This document shows, piece by piece, positions 46,988 through 59,309 of a stretch of 64,000 nt of DNA. Position numbers and translations under genes: made by a program. The DNA is from Artocarpus heterophyllus (taxonomy: Eukaryota > Streptophyta > Magnoliopsida > Rosales > Moraceae), in assembly GCA_025403435.1 (NCBI GenBank), contig JAJQZP010000417.1, positions 1 through 64,000 of the forward strand, read 5' to 3'. The notes under the pieces are model-generated. The model did no database searches and was not told where the DNA came from. It saw only the letters and a program-made list of their open reading frames with translations. Position 1 is the first letter of the stretch; each line of letters starts with the position of its first letter.

Positions 46988-49243
46988 TGTAATGTCCCTA
47001 TATGGGAGTTAACAGTTTTTAATGAATTAATATAAAAATCAGAAATAAAAGTAAAACCTTAAAAATAAAGTTGCCCGGGGCTTAAATGAAACCTCTCAAT
47101 TCAAAAATAAAAATATAAACGACAATTAAACCACAGTTTAATGTAGCACCTTAAATTTAATAATATAAACTGTCGTCATCATCCTTTCAACTCTCAACGT
47201 ATTTTAATACAGTCACAGAAAGAACAATTGATACTTACATTATCATGAAGAACATTCTTAGCAATTGAAGCAGTCCTAACGTAATATAACTACATAGTTT
47301 CCTTAACTATTTTTCTCGTAGCCACCTCACACTTAGTGAGTCCTAAAAAGATGAAAATATAAGGGAATGAGTGACAATATGCTTAATAGGAAAAACCATT
47401 ACTCACCTTTAGGTTTTTATCATTACCACATTAAAACCTACATGGTTAGTTAATACTCATCATTATCCAGATTATGAGATTTATTATGATCATATACCGT
47501 GGATATTATAGTTAGTCATAACCGAGTTTCATACATATACATATATACAAATATTACAGTTCATCGTTATTCCTATGTATCTACGTTCAATAAAGTATCA
47601 CTCAACTCATCAAAACCCAAATGGGCGCACTTGATCACCCTCCAAACATTCCAAGGGTGTTTTGGTGAGGGAAAATCAAGCCCCGAGTCCTCACCAAGTC
47701 GATTCTGTACAGTGTGTTCTGGGACTTTTGACCCAAGGAAGTGTTATCACCTTCTCCCTTTTTACCTTTTAGGGTATTCGTGCCCAATGACGTAACCACC
47801 GCCCTTTTCACGTCTCACCATTTCTCTATATTCAATCATTATTTATAGAGTCAATTTTCCTAACCATGCTTTTCAATTTATAACAACATGTGTCAATTCA
47901 TTATGTTCCTCGTCGTATAATATAAGACGAGTCCATGTCATAGTTTCATATGTGATACTTATATAATAGCAGTTCAACATAGATATATATATCTTGTGGT
48001 AAAACAATCAATTTTAATTCCATAAAAACCACACAAAAGATGAGTAATAGAATCCATACCTTCCAAGCTTATCAACAATATTTTAATCCTGAAATCAATT
48101 AACGTTAGCTCCACACTCCCTTGATCCTAAGGCGTGTATAAGGACAATTAAAATTAAAGCACAACATACAACCACATTCATAAATAAATCATGTGTAAAT
48201 CCATCTTACTAGTGTGTCATTAAAGCTTTTATGTAAATCTTTTTTGAATACCACAGTAAACAATTTTTGTCTTAATACGATATAAAATGTATACAAGTAA
48301 TCTATATGTTTTAATCCCTAATAAGATTCATCAATCACTTAGGATAATATTGGAAAGGTTGCAAGACATTAAGGAATTAGGTGGTGAGCAAAGATGGGTT
48401 CTTAGTTTAGGTTAGCAGCCGATATACCATGGCAAACTGGGAGTATACTTTTGCAGAAAGGATAGGTTCACTATCCATAATCATCACATGGGTTAACAAG
48501 TGGTTTACTTAACGTAAACAGACGGTATATTACCATTGCCCATTGAGGTTACGACATATACACTTAGACTTTATACATATGCTTCAAAATAGTAACAAAA
48601 CATATACTTAGGTTTAAGAGCGCCAATTGGAATAATCCTTAAGTATAAAAAAAAAATTACAAATGAAAGACTAAATTTGTTCATAAGATTCTAACCTCAG
48701 ATTATGGCTAATTGGAAGTTTGAAATGGCTTCAAAACAGGTTCCTTGACTTTGGTATGGCTAAAATTCTTGCTCAAATGGAGGTTATGGTGGCTGATTTT
48801 TATGGCTGCCTTGAAGAAGTTCTCTAAGTATTTTGCTTCAGCAAAGAAATGAGAAAATGAGTGTGAGAACCATGAAAGAAAAAGGAAGAAAAGATGAAGT
48901 CTTTGAAGAGAAGTGATAGAAGCAATTATGGAGAAGACATGTTGGAGCATGTCACGGAGGAAATAAAGAAAAAGAGGGTCAAGAGTAGTTGGGAAAGATA
49001 TCCTCATGTCTCCTCTCGAGACTTTAGCCTACATAATGTCAAAATGACATTTTCGAAATTTATTAGAAGTTTCAAGGCTTTTTACTAAATATACTAAATA
49101 AATATATGAGAATTTTAGAAAATTTAAAAATAGATAAAAATAAATATTGTGAAATAGATTTTAAATGAAACAAATTTTTGATTAGCACACTAAAATTTAA
49201 TTTAATTACGTTAATACCTGTTAGGAAAATAATAGGTGTCACA
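46988..49243 (-). repeat. 5' LTR of the retrotransposon
   Basis: A 2256-bp copy that ends in TG...CA. It serves as the uninterrupted reference for the split LTR at 36223-42569. Both LTRs share a small conserved open frame (plus strand about 48894-49088, and 42230-42412 in the other) with a K- and E-rich peptide, and antisense ones, but no known protein. Confidence 0.88.
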
Positions 49244-49779
49244 GTTACATTGAGGCATCGTTGAACTAATATACTCAAACTTTCAAGTATAAAAAAATGT
49301 ATTATAAACTTTAAAATTATTGATAATTAAAGCGTAGACGATTTTGACCATAAGATTGATATATTTTTAAAAATAAAGTGAATAATTTTAGGAAAAAAAA
49401 TAAAACTTAAAAAAAAAGTATTAAATAAAAATTAAAAGATAATTATTAAATATCAACGGTTAATGATGTCAAAGTAAAATAAAAAATTTAAGATACATTG
49501 TGTAGAAAAGTCAAATAGTTAAAGTAACGCTGCAATTTACTTAAACATAAACATCATCATACTCTTCCTTTTCGAATCCCTTCACCACCGGCCTCCCCGA
49601 TCCGGCCGCCTCTCTCACGCTATTCCCCCTTTTCTTCTTCTTCTCCTCCTCCTCCTCTCTCATCCCTCTTTTCTCTCTTTCTCTCCTATCCATCTAAAAA
49701 ACCCACCCGCCCCACCCCTCCCCTTCCGACATGGCGCCGCCACCCCACTTGTTCATGTTTTGATGCTTATACTACTGCA
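49244..49779 (+). promoter_or_regulatory. TIM22 upstream region
   Basis: AT-rich up to about 49540, then a pyrimidine-rich leader with CTTCTTCTTCTCCTCCTCC. A short upstream ORF lies at 49731-49763. No site II motif is obvious. Confidence 0.4.
49731..49763 (+). promoter_or_regulatory. Short upstream ORF in the TIM22 leader
   Basis: ATG with a 10-residue frame (MAPPPHLFMF) that stops 16 bases before the TIM22 ATG. It sits in a GACATGG context, so ribosomes could start there if this lies in the mature leader. Regulatory effect is unknown. Confidence 0.4.
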
Positions 49780-51869
49780 ATGTCTTCCAGCACCGAAAAC
49801 GAATCTCCGAGTTCAAAAGAGGCAGAGAAGCCTCCGATTGACCCTATAAGATTGCCCACCGTTGAGGAAATTCGCGGCCAAGACATTTGGAACAACTGTG
49901 CTGTTCGCAGCATCGTCAGTGGAGTCATGGGTATTGCCAAAACAACCCTCTTTTCGCTTTTTTTAAGATATTTTCCTTAATGGGTTTTATTTCTTTGTTT
50001 CTTTCAATTCATTTTTCAGGTATATTGAATTTGTGTTATCCTTTTTGGGTTCAACATTGTTGAAAAATCTCGCTCACGCTTTGATTGTTGTTACGAATCA
50101 ATATTTCTGAAGCAAGTAATTGGGTTATGGTTGTATAGAAGACAAATAATTGAATTATGGAGGATTTAAATTAATGTTATATTTAAAAGTTGAAGAAACA
50201 GTTGACTGAAGCTGAAAACAGACTAGGGTTTTAGAGGACAAACCTACCATAATCTACAATGTTTTCCTTCATCCAATACTAGAAATATGTTCTTTTTTTT
50301 TTTTTTTTGGTAATTTCAGTTACCATTGTTGTTGGATTGACTCCGGAGAAAGTCTACGAAAGTGAAGTTTTTTCATACACAGGAGAATGAAGAACACACA
50401 TTGCTTGTGTGTACTGATACTTTCACAAAATTGAAGCCTCTAGAACTTTCTGTTGTTTTATTCTCGCATTTGTTGTATTATTAAGTTAGTGACCAACTGA
50501 TAATAAGTTTGTTTGTTGGATTTATGCTGTCTTCAAATCTACAAAGATCATGTCGTCCGGTATTTTAGATCCATATGAAATTTAAAGATTGTGTGAACTT
50601 TTGTAGGTGGCGGTCTTGGGTTGTTCATGGGTTTATTTCTAGGATCTCTAGAGAATCCCATTATGCAAGATCAGATGACTGGTAAGCAGCAATTCATTTT
50701 TACGGCAAAGCAGATGGGTCGCAGGAGTTGGAGTTCTGCAAAGGCATTTGCAGTAATGGGATTGATTTTCTCTGCTGCTGAGTGCGTTGTTGAAAAGGTA
50801 CGTAGCATGGAGAATTCAGAAGGCTGAAGTCACTCGCGTGGGGTTTTGGGGCTTCATTTCTATGATGTTGGGACTGACTACTCTCTCCGATTTTGTGTTT
50901 TTAGGCACGAGCCAAGCATGATACAACAAATACGGTCGTTGCTGGCTGCGTTACCGGAGGTGTAATTTCAGCAAAAGGTAGCATTTTGATCATCACTAAT
51001 TAACTTATGGTGCTTTACATAGAAAAAGTGCATCCAAAAAATTTTATATGTTGTAGGTAACTCTTCCAACTCGGTTCCGCCATGAGAAATGATTGTTTGA
51101 GGAACTTTATTATGTTTATAAGTAATTAGAAAAAAATGCTATATTCTTTAACGAGTTCTTTGGGCCTCTTTCCTATTCAAGCGGGATGGAAATATATTGT
51201 CAAAATGCCAACTTGGTGCAGTAACTTAGACGGACTTATAATCTCAGGAGAAAAAGGAGTAGAGTTTAGACAAATATATATTGTATACCGACAATTTTGG
51301 CTGAAGTTAGCTGTTAAGGATCTTGTTTTAAATGACCAATAACAGACGAGGGTTTGTTTCTCACCGGTTTTAGGAATTCTCATAGTAAGATAAAATACTC
51401 CTAATGAATCAAAAACTTGTTCTGCACTTGGCGGGAAAAGAATTCCGTAAAATGTACTATTGGTAATTTCATCGCTCCAATGACGCTCCATTGTCTGAGC
51501 CAAGGAGGTTTCTGCTCAGATTATTACTTGTGGATGCCATCTTCAATCACTTATTTTGTTCTCGACGGAGCTATCAATTTTTCTTTTCGTTTCTTATCTT
51601 TTTTGTAGATAGAAATCTATTACTAATGGAAACAGGATTCAGAGAGATTAAAGGGGGAATTTACCCAATTAACTACTTTTTTTTAACAAAAACGAAGAAG
51701 ATCTTGTTATTGAGGTTCTCACTATCTTGCTATTTCCATTTTACATCACACCTGCTTATCACGTTCCTGTTTTGTTGTTGTAGGTGGTCCAAAGGCAGCG
51801 TGTGCTGGCTGTGCTGGATTCGCGGCATTTTCGGTCCTTATAGAGAAGTTCTTGGATAGACATGATTGA
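49780..51869 (+). CDS. TIM22: Mitochondrial inner-membrane translocase subunit Tim22
   Basis: Core of the TIM22 carrier translocase, which inserts multispanning proteins into the mitochondrial inner membrane. Exons 49780-49930, 50607-50797, 50905-50977 and 51784-51869 give 166 residues. The N-terminus is hydrophilic, then comes the plant signature PTVEEIRGQDIWNNCAVRS (about 27-45). The Tim17/22/23 domain follows, with glycine-rich helices (SGVMGGGLGLFMGLFLG, WSSAKAFAVMGLIFSAAEC, TNTVVAGCVTGGVISAKGG, CAGCAGFAAFSVLIEKFLD), and the protein ends DRHD. Cysteines typical of Tim22 (NNCAV and the AEC helix) are present. It is distinct from the OEP16 and PRAT branches by the IRGQDIWNN segment. A second Tim17/22/23-family gene, TIM23, lies 30 kb to the left. 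Confidence 0.94.
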
Positions 51870-52264
51870 GTGGAACTTCCATCTTGCGCCAGTTTTGCAG
51901 ACACTAGATGTAACAGACGATAGAGAAGTAATAGCTTTCTGGTCATTTATAACATATTTGTTTTCTTTCTACTTCAATTCCAATTTTTTTATATATCCCT
52001 ATTTGCCTTTGGGATGTTAAGGGATTACGAAGTTAAATGGTTTTGTAGTATCATATACATTATTTTCACCAAAGTTTTATTGGTGAAGAATTGAGCGACT
52101 GACACAGGATGCTTTCACATTCAAATAAAACAGACATTATTGCTTTCTTGATTTAGTTGTTTGTAATTAGGCAATTTCTTTAGCGAGAATAAAAAAAGAT
52201 ACTCACTTATCCGTATCTATTTTTCAATAATCAGATTTGTAGAAAAAATAATTTTGATTAGAAT
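51870..52264. other. 3' flank of TIM22
   Basis: Contains the TIM22 3' UTR; nothing else is recognised. Confidence 0.5.
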
Positions 52265-52383
52265 GGCCCGTTTGGTTCGAGTATTTGAATAGAGTATTTA
52301 AATGAAGATTTAAATTTTTGTGATAGAAAATACTATAGCAAAATGATTTGAATCGTGATTCAAGTATCGAAACAAACAGGTCC
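52265..52383. mobile_element. MITE with inverted ends of about 27 bp
   Basis: The left end GGCCCGTTTGGTTCGAGTAT and the reverse complement of the right end GGACCTGTTTGTTTCGATAC match with few differences and continue into TTGAAT on both sides. The whole element is 119 bp and non-coding. The ends resemble hAT-type MITEs; no clean 8-bp target duplication is seen. Confidence 0.65.
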
Positions 52384-52820
52384 TTAATGGTTTTAAAATG
52401 TGTATCACCACGAGGGTTCTGTTTGGTGAGGCCCTTCTAATTATTGTTGGTGCTCGAGTTTCAAATTGTTTTGCGCACAGTAGGCAGTGAAATCTAGCAG
52501 TGGGACGGGTGTAAGGAAGGGACTGCGGGCTTCACAACCACAATGTTACTCGATGTGTACAGTAACTTTACACTTTTTTTTAAAAAAATCTTTTTGGACA
52601 ATATAAATAAACAATTCATTAAACAACGTTTATAAACTAACCACGAATTATTACCCCTAACTACTAAAGGAAAAAATTATAATAAAACTTATTTTCAATT
52701 CATTTAAATACTAAAGGAAAAAGGTTATAAAAAATAAATTTTCAATTCGTTTACACCCCTTATCTCAAAGTGTATTCGTATCTACCAGTTTGTTTGATTA
52801 ATTATTGTACTATTTACAAA

Positions 52821-52990
52821 GAGTGAGGTGGTCTATTGGTGGAGTACCGTGGTGAATTAATGATCAAATGTTTGAGTGTTTGATGGTTCTTTGTGAAAGT
52901 TTGTGCCTGCAAACTATATCCTCACGTATCTTTACCATTAGCACATCCAGTATGGTTGGGGTGATGTCCTCCTTATTAAGGGATAATACA
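52821..52990 (+). mobile_element. tRNA-derived SINE
   Basis: GAGGTGGTCTATTGGTGGAGTACC resembles a Pol III A box and its tRNA-like lead, and GAGTGTTTGATGG, 35-45 bases later, resembles a B box. This head is common in plant SINEs. The 3' part ends near TTATTAAGGGATAATAC. A target duplication was not established. Confidence 0.45.
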
Positions 52991-53780
52991 TAACTGTGAA
53001 GCTTTTAAAGAACATTTCTGTCAACGTCTAAATAGTCTTTCTTGCTTTTCTTCAATAAATATATATATATATATATATGTTATATACTATTTAAAGATGT
53101 TATCCTTGAATATTTACAATTTTACATTTTTTTGCCTACTTGAAAAAGGTTTAATTTACTTTCTTCATGACGAAACATGGAATTAGATTTAGAATTGCCA
53201 ATTAATTTGGATCATATCAGATCAAATAGTAAGAGTTAGGATAGGATGGGGTTTGGATTTGGGAGGATGTGAGCGAGTTCAATCCTATATTGTATTAGAA
53301 AAATAATTGGATTGTCAAAGCAAAAAAAAAAGTATTTTGATTGAAAATCCAGCAATCAGTAGAGGAGAAATATCAACATGTTAAAAGAAAACAATAATGT
53401 TCAGAAAAAAGGAAAGAAAATAATGAAAGAGGTGGGAGAAAAGAAAAAAATAAATAAAATGAAAAAAAGCAGACCAAAATCAAAAGTAAAAAAAAATATA
53501 TATAAAATGTTGATACGGAAAAGGACAAGAAAGTAAACAAATTTACAAAGAAACACAGCACCTTCCCACTGTCTCCCCTCTTTATCTCATATTATAGGGA
53601 CGGTCCTCACACTTCTCTCCTTTTCACAACACATCAATTCAGCTCTCTCAACCCCTATTTGATTCTCATTTTGACCCCCAACTTTCACTCTCTAATTCTT
53701 TAATCACATAATTAATTAACAATTTAATTTAAGTTTAATACTCTAATCTCTCTCTCCATCTCTAAAAAATAAAATAATCA
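52991..53780. other. Intergenic DNA before the kinase gene
   Basis: AT-rich, with a TA repeat near 53058-53078 and an A/G-rich plus strand at 53380-53540. The last 200 bases are pyrimidine-rich and probably form the kinase promoter and leader start. Confidence 0.4.
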
Positions 53781-55098
53781 CACATTAGCATTACATTGCA
53801 TATAAGTCGTACCATTCTTTCTTTCTCTTTCTCCAAAGCTTTTTTTGTCAGTTTCTCGGAGTGGAAAAATCCAATGGCGAAACAGCTTCAGCAACTTCCT
53901 ATGCTGCAGCTTCTTCTTCTCCTCCTCCTCCTCCTCCTCCTTCTGCAACGGTGTCGTTTTGCAGCTCTTTCGCCGATGTCCATGTCTCTCACACTCACAT
54001 TGTGATCTCTTCGATCCCGATTTACTTGTCCTTGCTCAGGTACATTTTGCTCACTCTCTGCAACTCTCTATCTCTCTCTCTATCTCTTTCTCTCTCTAAG
54101 ATTCCGCCATTTTCGGTTTGGCTTCTCTTCTTCCTCGTCAATTCTCGAGGTGCATTTGCATTTTCAGGTCATAGCCGGAGATTTTGTGAATCCAATTTTC
54201 ATTTTCTTTTGCTCTTCACATGCTTCCTTTCTCTCCTCTCTCTCTCTCTCTGAGATACAAACTTGAGATAGTCTCTGCACTCTCTCTCTCTCTTTCTTTT
54301 TTTTTTTTCAGATTTTTGATGTGTAGCCTGTGACTTCCGTTGTTAGATATGTTTATCCGTACTCTTGTGTCTCTGTCTCCTTTTCTTTTCTTTTTTTTCC
54401 TTTTTCTTTTTATGGAGTTAAAACAGCTTTTGGTTGCTGAGAAAATGTAGGAAGGTAAAACAGAGTACATTATTTGGTTAGTGACTTTTCTTGCTAATTG
54501 AGATCTGGAAAACAAAGCTCTGAACTTGCTCAAGCTGAATAGTATCTCTAGTTCAGCTGATGTGAGACTTGTGCCTTCAACTTCAAACTTTTGTTTCTTG
54601 CTTTTTGTCCCCTGGAAAATTGGCGCTTTTTCAAGACATTGTATTTTTTTTTGCAACTAAATATAATTAATGCCATATTTTTCCCCCTGAATCTCATTTG
54701 CATTTCAGTATACACACACAAGCACGGAGTTTTTGAGATCAAGATTGTCCAGATAAAGTTTTTTTTTTTTTCTTATTTTCCTTTTTCTAAAAAAAAAAAC
54801 AAAAAAACAAAAATTTTTACTTTGGCTTGAAGGGCGAATCTATTACTTTTGGAGTGGTGAAACTGTTATTTTCTTGGTTGTTATTTGTTTCTGTCTTAAG
54901 GTTAAAAATGTATTTTTTGCAAGATTTATATGCAAGTGTTGAGTAACTTTACCGGTAATGTAGCTTCCTTCGGCTACTTCTTTGCTATAGTGTTTAATGT
55001 ATATGCACATCCCTACATCTCAAGAATTGGAAAATATGGGTTTTTTGGGTGTGTGAATGCCCAAGCAAGAAGTTGAATCTTTAATGTTCCATGAACAG
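53781..55098 (+). promoter_or_regulatory. Probable 5' leader exon and leader intron of the NEK gene
   Basis: A CT-rich leader with a CTC repeat (53918-53940) ends at a good donor (CTCAG|GTACAT at 54039-54040). A good acceptor AACAG at 55094-55098 precedes AGAAAGGGAATATAAAG and the kinase ATG. The 1.06 kb between is T-rich and has no coding frame. Large first introns in leaders often raise expression of plant genes. Confidence 0.5.
53874..54005 (+). promoter_or_regulatory. Leucine-rich upstream ORF in the NEK leader
   Basis: The first ATG in the leader exon opens a 43-codon frame with a run of 12 leucines from the CTC repeat (MAKQLQQLPMLQ then poly-Leu), ending before the leader intron. If the leader is as drawn, this uORF would be translated first and could damp kinase synthesis. 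Confidence 0.35.
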
Positions 55099-55123
55099 AG
55101 AAAGGGAATATAAAGTACATCTG

Positions 55124-58100
55124 ATGGAGCAATACGACGTATTGGAGCAAATTGGGAAAGGGGCTTTTGGTTCTGCTCTTCTTGTGAGGCATAAGCATGA
55201 AAAGAAAAAGTGAGAATGATTTTCACTCTGTTTTTGTTTGGCCTTTTTTTCCTTTTTTTTTTTTCTGTAGTTTAATGTAACTGTGTTATTATACTGTCAT
55301 GGGTCTTTGGAAGATTGATTCTTTTACTTTCTTTTACTTGTCTTTATATTTCACTTAAGGTATGTGTTAAAAAAGATTCGTCTTGCTCGTCAGACTGATA
55401 GGTCTCGCCGATCTGCACACCAAGAGGTTGGTAATTGTTGTCTGTAATCATCTCAACAATTGATATATAATTGGTTATATTATTTCCAATTTGTATTTTT
55501 CTTTCTTAATTTGCTTTTAATCAGTCTAGCATTTTAGATATACTAATTTTTACTAAGATAAACGTTTTAGCTGGTTGTTCCATAGCTTGAGTCTCTGTTG
55601 TGGCGTTACATATTTAACGATGATATGACGTTGGCAAATTAACCGTTCTTCTAATTTCAATAGATGGAGCTCATTTCCAAATTACGAAACCCGTTTATTG
55701 TGGAGTACAAAGATTCTTGGGTAGAGAAGGTATGTGTTACCCGTATTTTTTTTTTTATTTTCAAGTGCATACTTTTCGGTTTAAATCCCTGAAGCAGGCC
55801 TAGTTTTTTCAGTTTATTGTTGCAATATATCATTTTCTTCCTCAATTAGCCGAAATTGGTTTAGTAGTTAGCAGTTTTCTATTTGTACGATTTTGGTGGA
55901 CTAAAACTGGTTTGCATTGATCCGATTTGCGTTAGGGTTGCTACGTGTGTATCATTATAGGTTATTGTGAAGGAGGAGACATGTAAGTTTTTCCTCTTCT
56001 GACTTCAAATTTAATCAGTGGATTCATCCTCTTCACTTGAAGCTTTTCGTAATCCTGCCTTTCTTTGTATGGTACAGGGCAGAAGCTATTAAGAAGGCCA
56101 ATGGCATTCTTTTCCCTGAAGAGGTTTTTGTTCTTTTTAACCAAAATAAATAAATAAATAAAGCATTTATATGGCTGTTGCAAAATCTAATCCGTACACT
56201 GGTCTTTGTATAACAGCTAACTCCTGAAATATCTCTTTTCAGAAGCTCTGTAAGTGGCTTGTTCAACTTCTCATGGCCGTTGACTACTTGCACATGAGCC
56301 ATATTCTTCATCGTGATGTTAAGGTCAGTAGCCATCTCTTTCACTCACTTTTTCTGGCATTTTCGACATATCTTGAACTCTGGTGGCATTCCGTGACTTC
56401 TTCAGTGTTCAAATATATTCTTGACAAAAGATCAAGATATACGTCTAGGTAAGCATCCAACAATGTTCACTTTTTATATGAAATGAAAAAGGAACCATAT
56501 TTATTTGCCTAACAATGGTTGATCAACAACGGAGCAGGTGATTTTGGACTTGCTAAAATGTTGACCTCGGATGATCTTGCTTTGTCTGTAAGTAGTTTAC
56601 AAATTTGTTAACTTTCTCATAATTTGAGTCTTGTTTTTGTGTCCATCCCTTTCTTGAAAATTACGATTTCTTATTTCAGGTTGTGGGCACACCCAGCTAT
56701 ATGTGCCCTGAGCTTCTTGCTGATATACCTTATGGTTCAAAATCAGACATTTGGTCTTTAGGTAAGCTCTCCTGGTCTTCAAGTTCTTTGGTTTTTACAA
56801 CTTTTTTAATTATTTAGTATACGTATTCCTCTGATCCAGGATGCTGTATATACGAAATGGCGGCTCTAAAACCTGCATTTAAAGCATTTGTAAGTTTTGG
56901 GTCTCTTATCCAGTGCAAAATATAAAGTTCTGAGTACCATTTCTCTGTATTTTTTTCACAAGACTTTTAAGCTTTACTGCTTTCGTTCAAAATTTCTTTT
57001 ATTACTATTTGTGGTAAAATATATATTGTTCTTGAGCAGGATATACAAGCACTGATTAACAAGATTAACAAGTCCATAGTGGCACCCCTTCCAACAAAGT
57101 ACTCAAGTCAATTGTGAGCCCTCTTTTCTCTGCCCTACAACTTCTTAGTAGTGTGGATCTGTACACCCGTGACCTTTACATTGTTGTTAAAGTATTACTA
57201 TTTCAATAATTGATTACTGTTGTTCTAATCATTTTTCTTACTTCTATTTCAGTCGAGGTCTTGTTAAAAGCATGCTGCGGAAAAATCCAGAACTGCGGCC
57301 AAGTGTAAGTATAATTATTTTCTTGCACTTGCTCTCTTGATATTAATCATTATAATATTGCATTTCTACGAAAGTACGTATTCATACTGGTCCAAACGAG
57401 AAGTCTTGGATCCAAGGAATATAATTTGTGTGTCTATTTTGTCAAAACAACATTCCAAGGCAAAGACCAGTTTTTTCTTCCTTCTGTACGTACTACTGTA
57501 ATTTGCCTCCAAGTAATACATCCTAATGCATTTATGATTTTGATTTGCCATGTTTACTTGCTATTAATGTTCAAGGGTGATCTAGGGTATTATTTCCTGT
57601 ATTGGCAGGCTGCGGAGCTGCTTGGTCATCCATACCTTCAGCCTTACGTTCTTCAGGTTCATCTCAAACTCAATAATCCTAGACGTAGTTCTTTAACAGT
57701 CCAGAGGCCTCAATCCAATTACACGCGAAAAACAAGATATTTGGAGCCGGAAGTTGTTACGTCCAATTACCGGGAGAAGCGACATTCATTCAACAATGAC
57801 AGGACTTTGAATCCAAGTATTTCTGGAGGTGAGCAAGACTCTCTTGGCTCTACCCAAGAAATTCACGACATTGGAAATAATCTGAATCAAAGGTTCACAG
57901 AACTGTCTGTTGGAGACTCTCATAAAGAGGCAGCCACTTTTAGACGGCCAGTCGCTTTCAAAACTCCAATTATAACTAAGACTTCAAGGCTGACTCTGTC
58001 AAAAACCTCTGCTACTCCCAAGAGAGGGACTGAACCCCTAAAGAACCGTGCATCAGTAAGATGAGTTTCCCTTTTTATTAGACATGTATCCGTTCCATGA

Positions 58101-58755
58101 ATGGCAGCTTTCAGTTCTTAATTTTTTTCTTTCATTTATGTTTCTTTAGGTTCCTGGTTCAAGGACCCCAAAGAAATTAACCTCAACTCGCCGAGCATCA
58201 TTGCCATTACAAACAGGAGGCGCTGCAACTCAACAATCACCATACAGGCCTAATGTTGGCATCCTTCACTGTATACAATCTCCTGATGTTTCTGTCAATT
58301 CCCCTCGAATCGATAGGATAGCCGAGTTCCCTTTATCCTCGCATGAATATGGTGACCGTTCAATCACCAAAGACAAATGCACAATTCAGATCCCTGATAG
58401 AGCTTCCGAAAAGCCCAGATTTTCTGATGCATGGCAAGGAATTCAACGCAGCATTTTTAAGGGAGACAAGGAACATGGAAGTGATGAATGCTCTGATCAA
58501 AATGCAACCGCTGGGGCATCAAGCCATACCTCATCAGACACGCGACAGCGGCGGTTTGATACCTCATCGTATCAGCAAAGAGCTGAAGCTTTGGAGGGGC
58601 TGCTTGAATTTAGCGCAAGATTACTCCAACAGGAAAGATACGACGAGCTGGGGGTTTTGTTGAAGCCGTTCGGACCTGGAAAGGTCTCTCCTAGAGAAAC
58701 TGCTATTTGGTTGACCAAAAGCATCAAGGAAAATACACTCAAGCAAGAGGAATGA
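55124..58755 (+). CDS. NEK2: NIMA-related Ser/Thr protein kinase (plant NEK2/NEK3 type)
   Basis: Plant NEKs phosphorylate tubulin and other targets and act on microtubules, cell expansion and growth. Exons: 55124-55209, 55360-55426, 55673-55729, 55936-55982, 56078-56123, 56243-56323, 56406-56448, 56538-56587, 56680-56761, 56840-56889, 57040-57113, 57253-57304, 57609-58055 and 58150-58755. They give 595 residues, close to family length. N-terminal kinase domain, about 4-258: [11 protein letters not shown] (11-21), VLKK with Lys33, HRDVKCSN (124-131), DFGLAK (144-149), GTPSYMCPE in the activation segment. The C-terminal tail is Ser/Thr- and basic-rich and ends with a conserved short helical segment ([20 protein letters not shown]). 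By sequence it could be NEK1, 2 or 3; the neighbours favour NEK2 or NEK3. It converges on the IQD gene. Confidence 0.92.
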
Positions 58756-59309
58756 CACCACTCTACTTGCTGCCATATGTACAATAATTTTAACTGCAAC
58801 AATTTAGTCTGTTTTGAGTCTTTTTCTTACCTTTTTTGTTTACGGGAAATGGGCACTTTTAGATTCTAAATTCCTAGTTATAACTTTTACTGAGGTGGGA
58901 CAAGTTTAGTTGAGGTTTTTTAGATATTGTATCTAACCGTCTAACTTCTGCAGTTTTGCAACTTATCTGGATTAGATATTCAGTGAGGATATATGATCTT
59001 GCTCTCCTTTCAGTCTTTTTCCTCTAATCTTTTACCATTTCATGAAAATCTAAAAAGCTTACACTTTTATTAAGTTGTAAAACTATTTCCTCTAATTGTA
59101 CATTCAGACTTGGCTCATACCAGGCTTGGATTGTTTTCATTGTACGACTGACAGAACTTTAATACATGAACAGTTTAAATTAAAAAGAACAGTTCGTTGT
59201 AAGCCAACAACGAAACTAAGCTCATATAACAAGTACAATCAAGAATTAGTAATGTTCACTAACATCTCCTGTATAGCGGCTCTCATAGTTGGCTCCGAGT
59301 TAGAAACAG
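58756..59309. other. Shared 3' region of the NEK and IQD genes
   Basis: Two convergent genes end here, 554 bp apart between stop codons. The open frame at 59096-59323 overlaps the last IQD exon and is not supported. Confidence 0.55.

Larger units (their letters stand above)
36223..49243 (-). mobile_element. Ty3/gypsy-type LTR retrotransposon without gag-pol, carrying host-like gene sequence
   Basis: Two related LTRs (36223-42569, interrupted; 46988-49243) bracket 4.4 kb of internal DNA. Read on the minus strand, each LTR starts TGTGACACCT and ends with TTACA. Next to the 5' LTR is a primer-binding site for initiator Met-tRNA (46969-46980), and next to the 3' LTR a polypurine tract AAGGGGGTAGAGT (42570-42582). 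This tract follows AATTTCGAGGACGAAATTTC, a sequence typical of the 3' end of plant Ty3/gypsy pol. No gag, protease, RT, RNase H or integrase can be recognised inside, so the element is non-autonomous. Its interior holds a LOG-like pseudogene and another broken ORF. Flanking bases GTTGT (left) and GTTAC (right) share only GTT, so the 5-bp target duplication is eroded or absent. LTRs differ by roughly one base in 15 over a stretch compared by eye. Confidence 0.85.

Noticed and set aside
51177..51503. 108-residue minus-strand ORF in the last TIM22 intron
   Set aside because: No recognisable domain; intron sequence with chance open frame.
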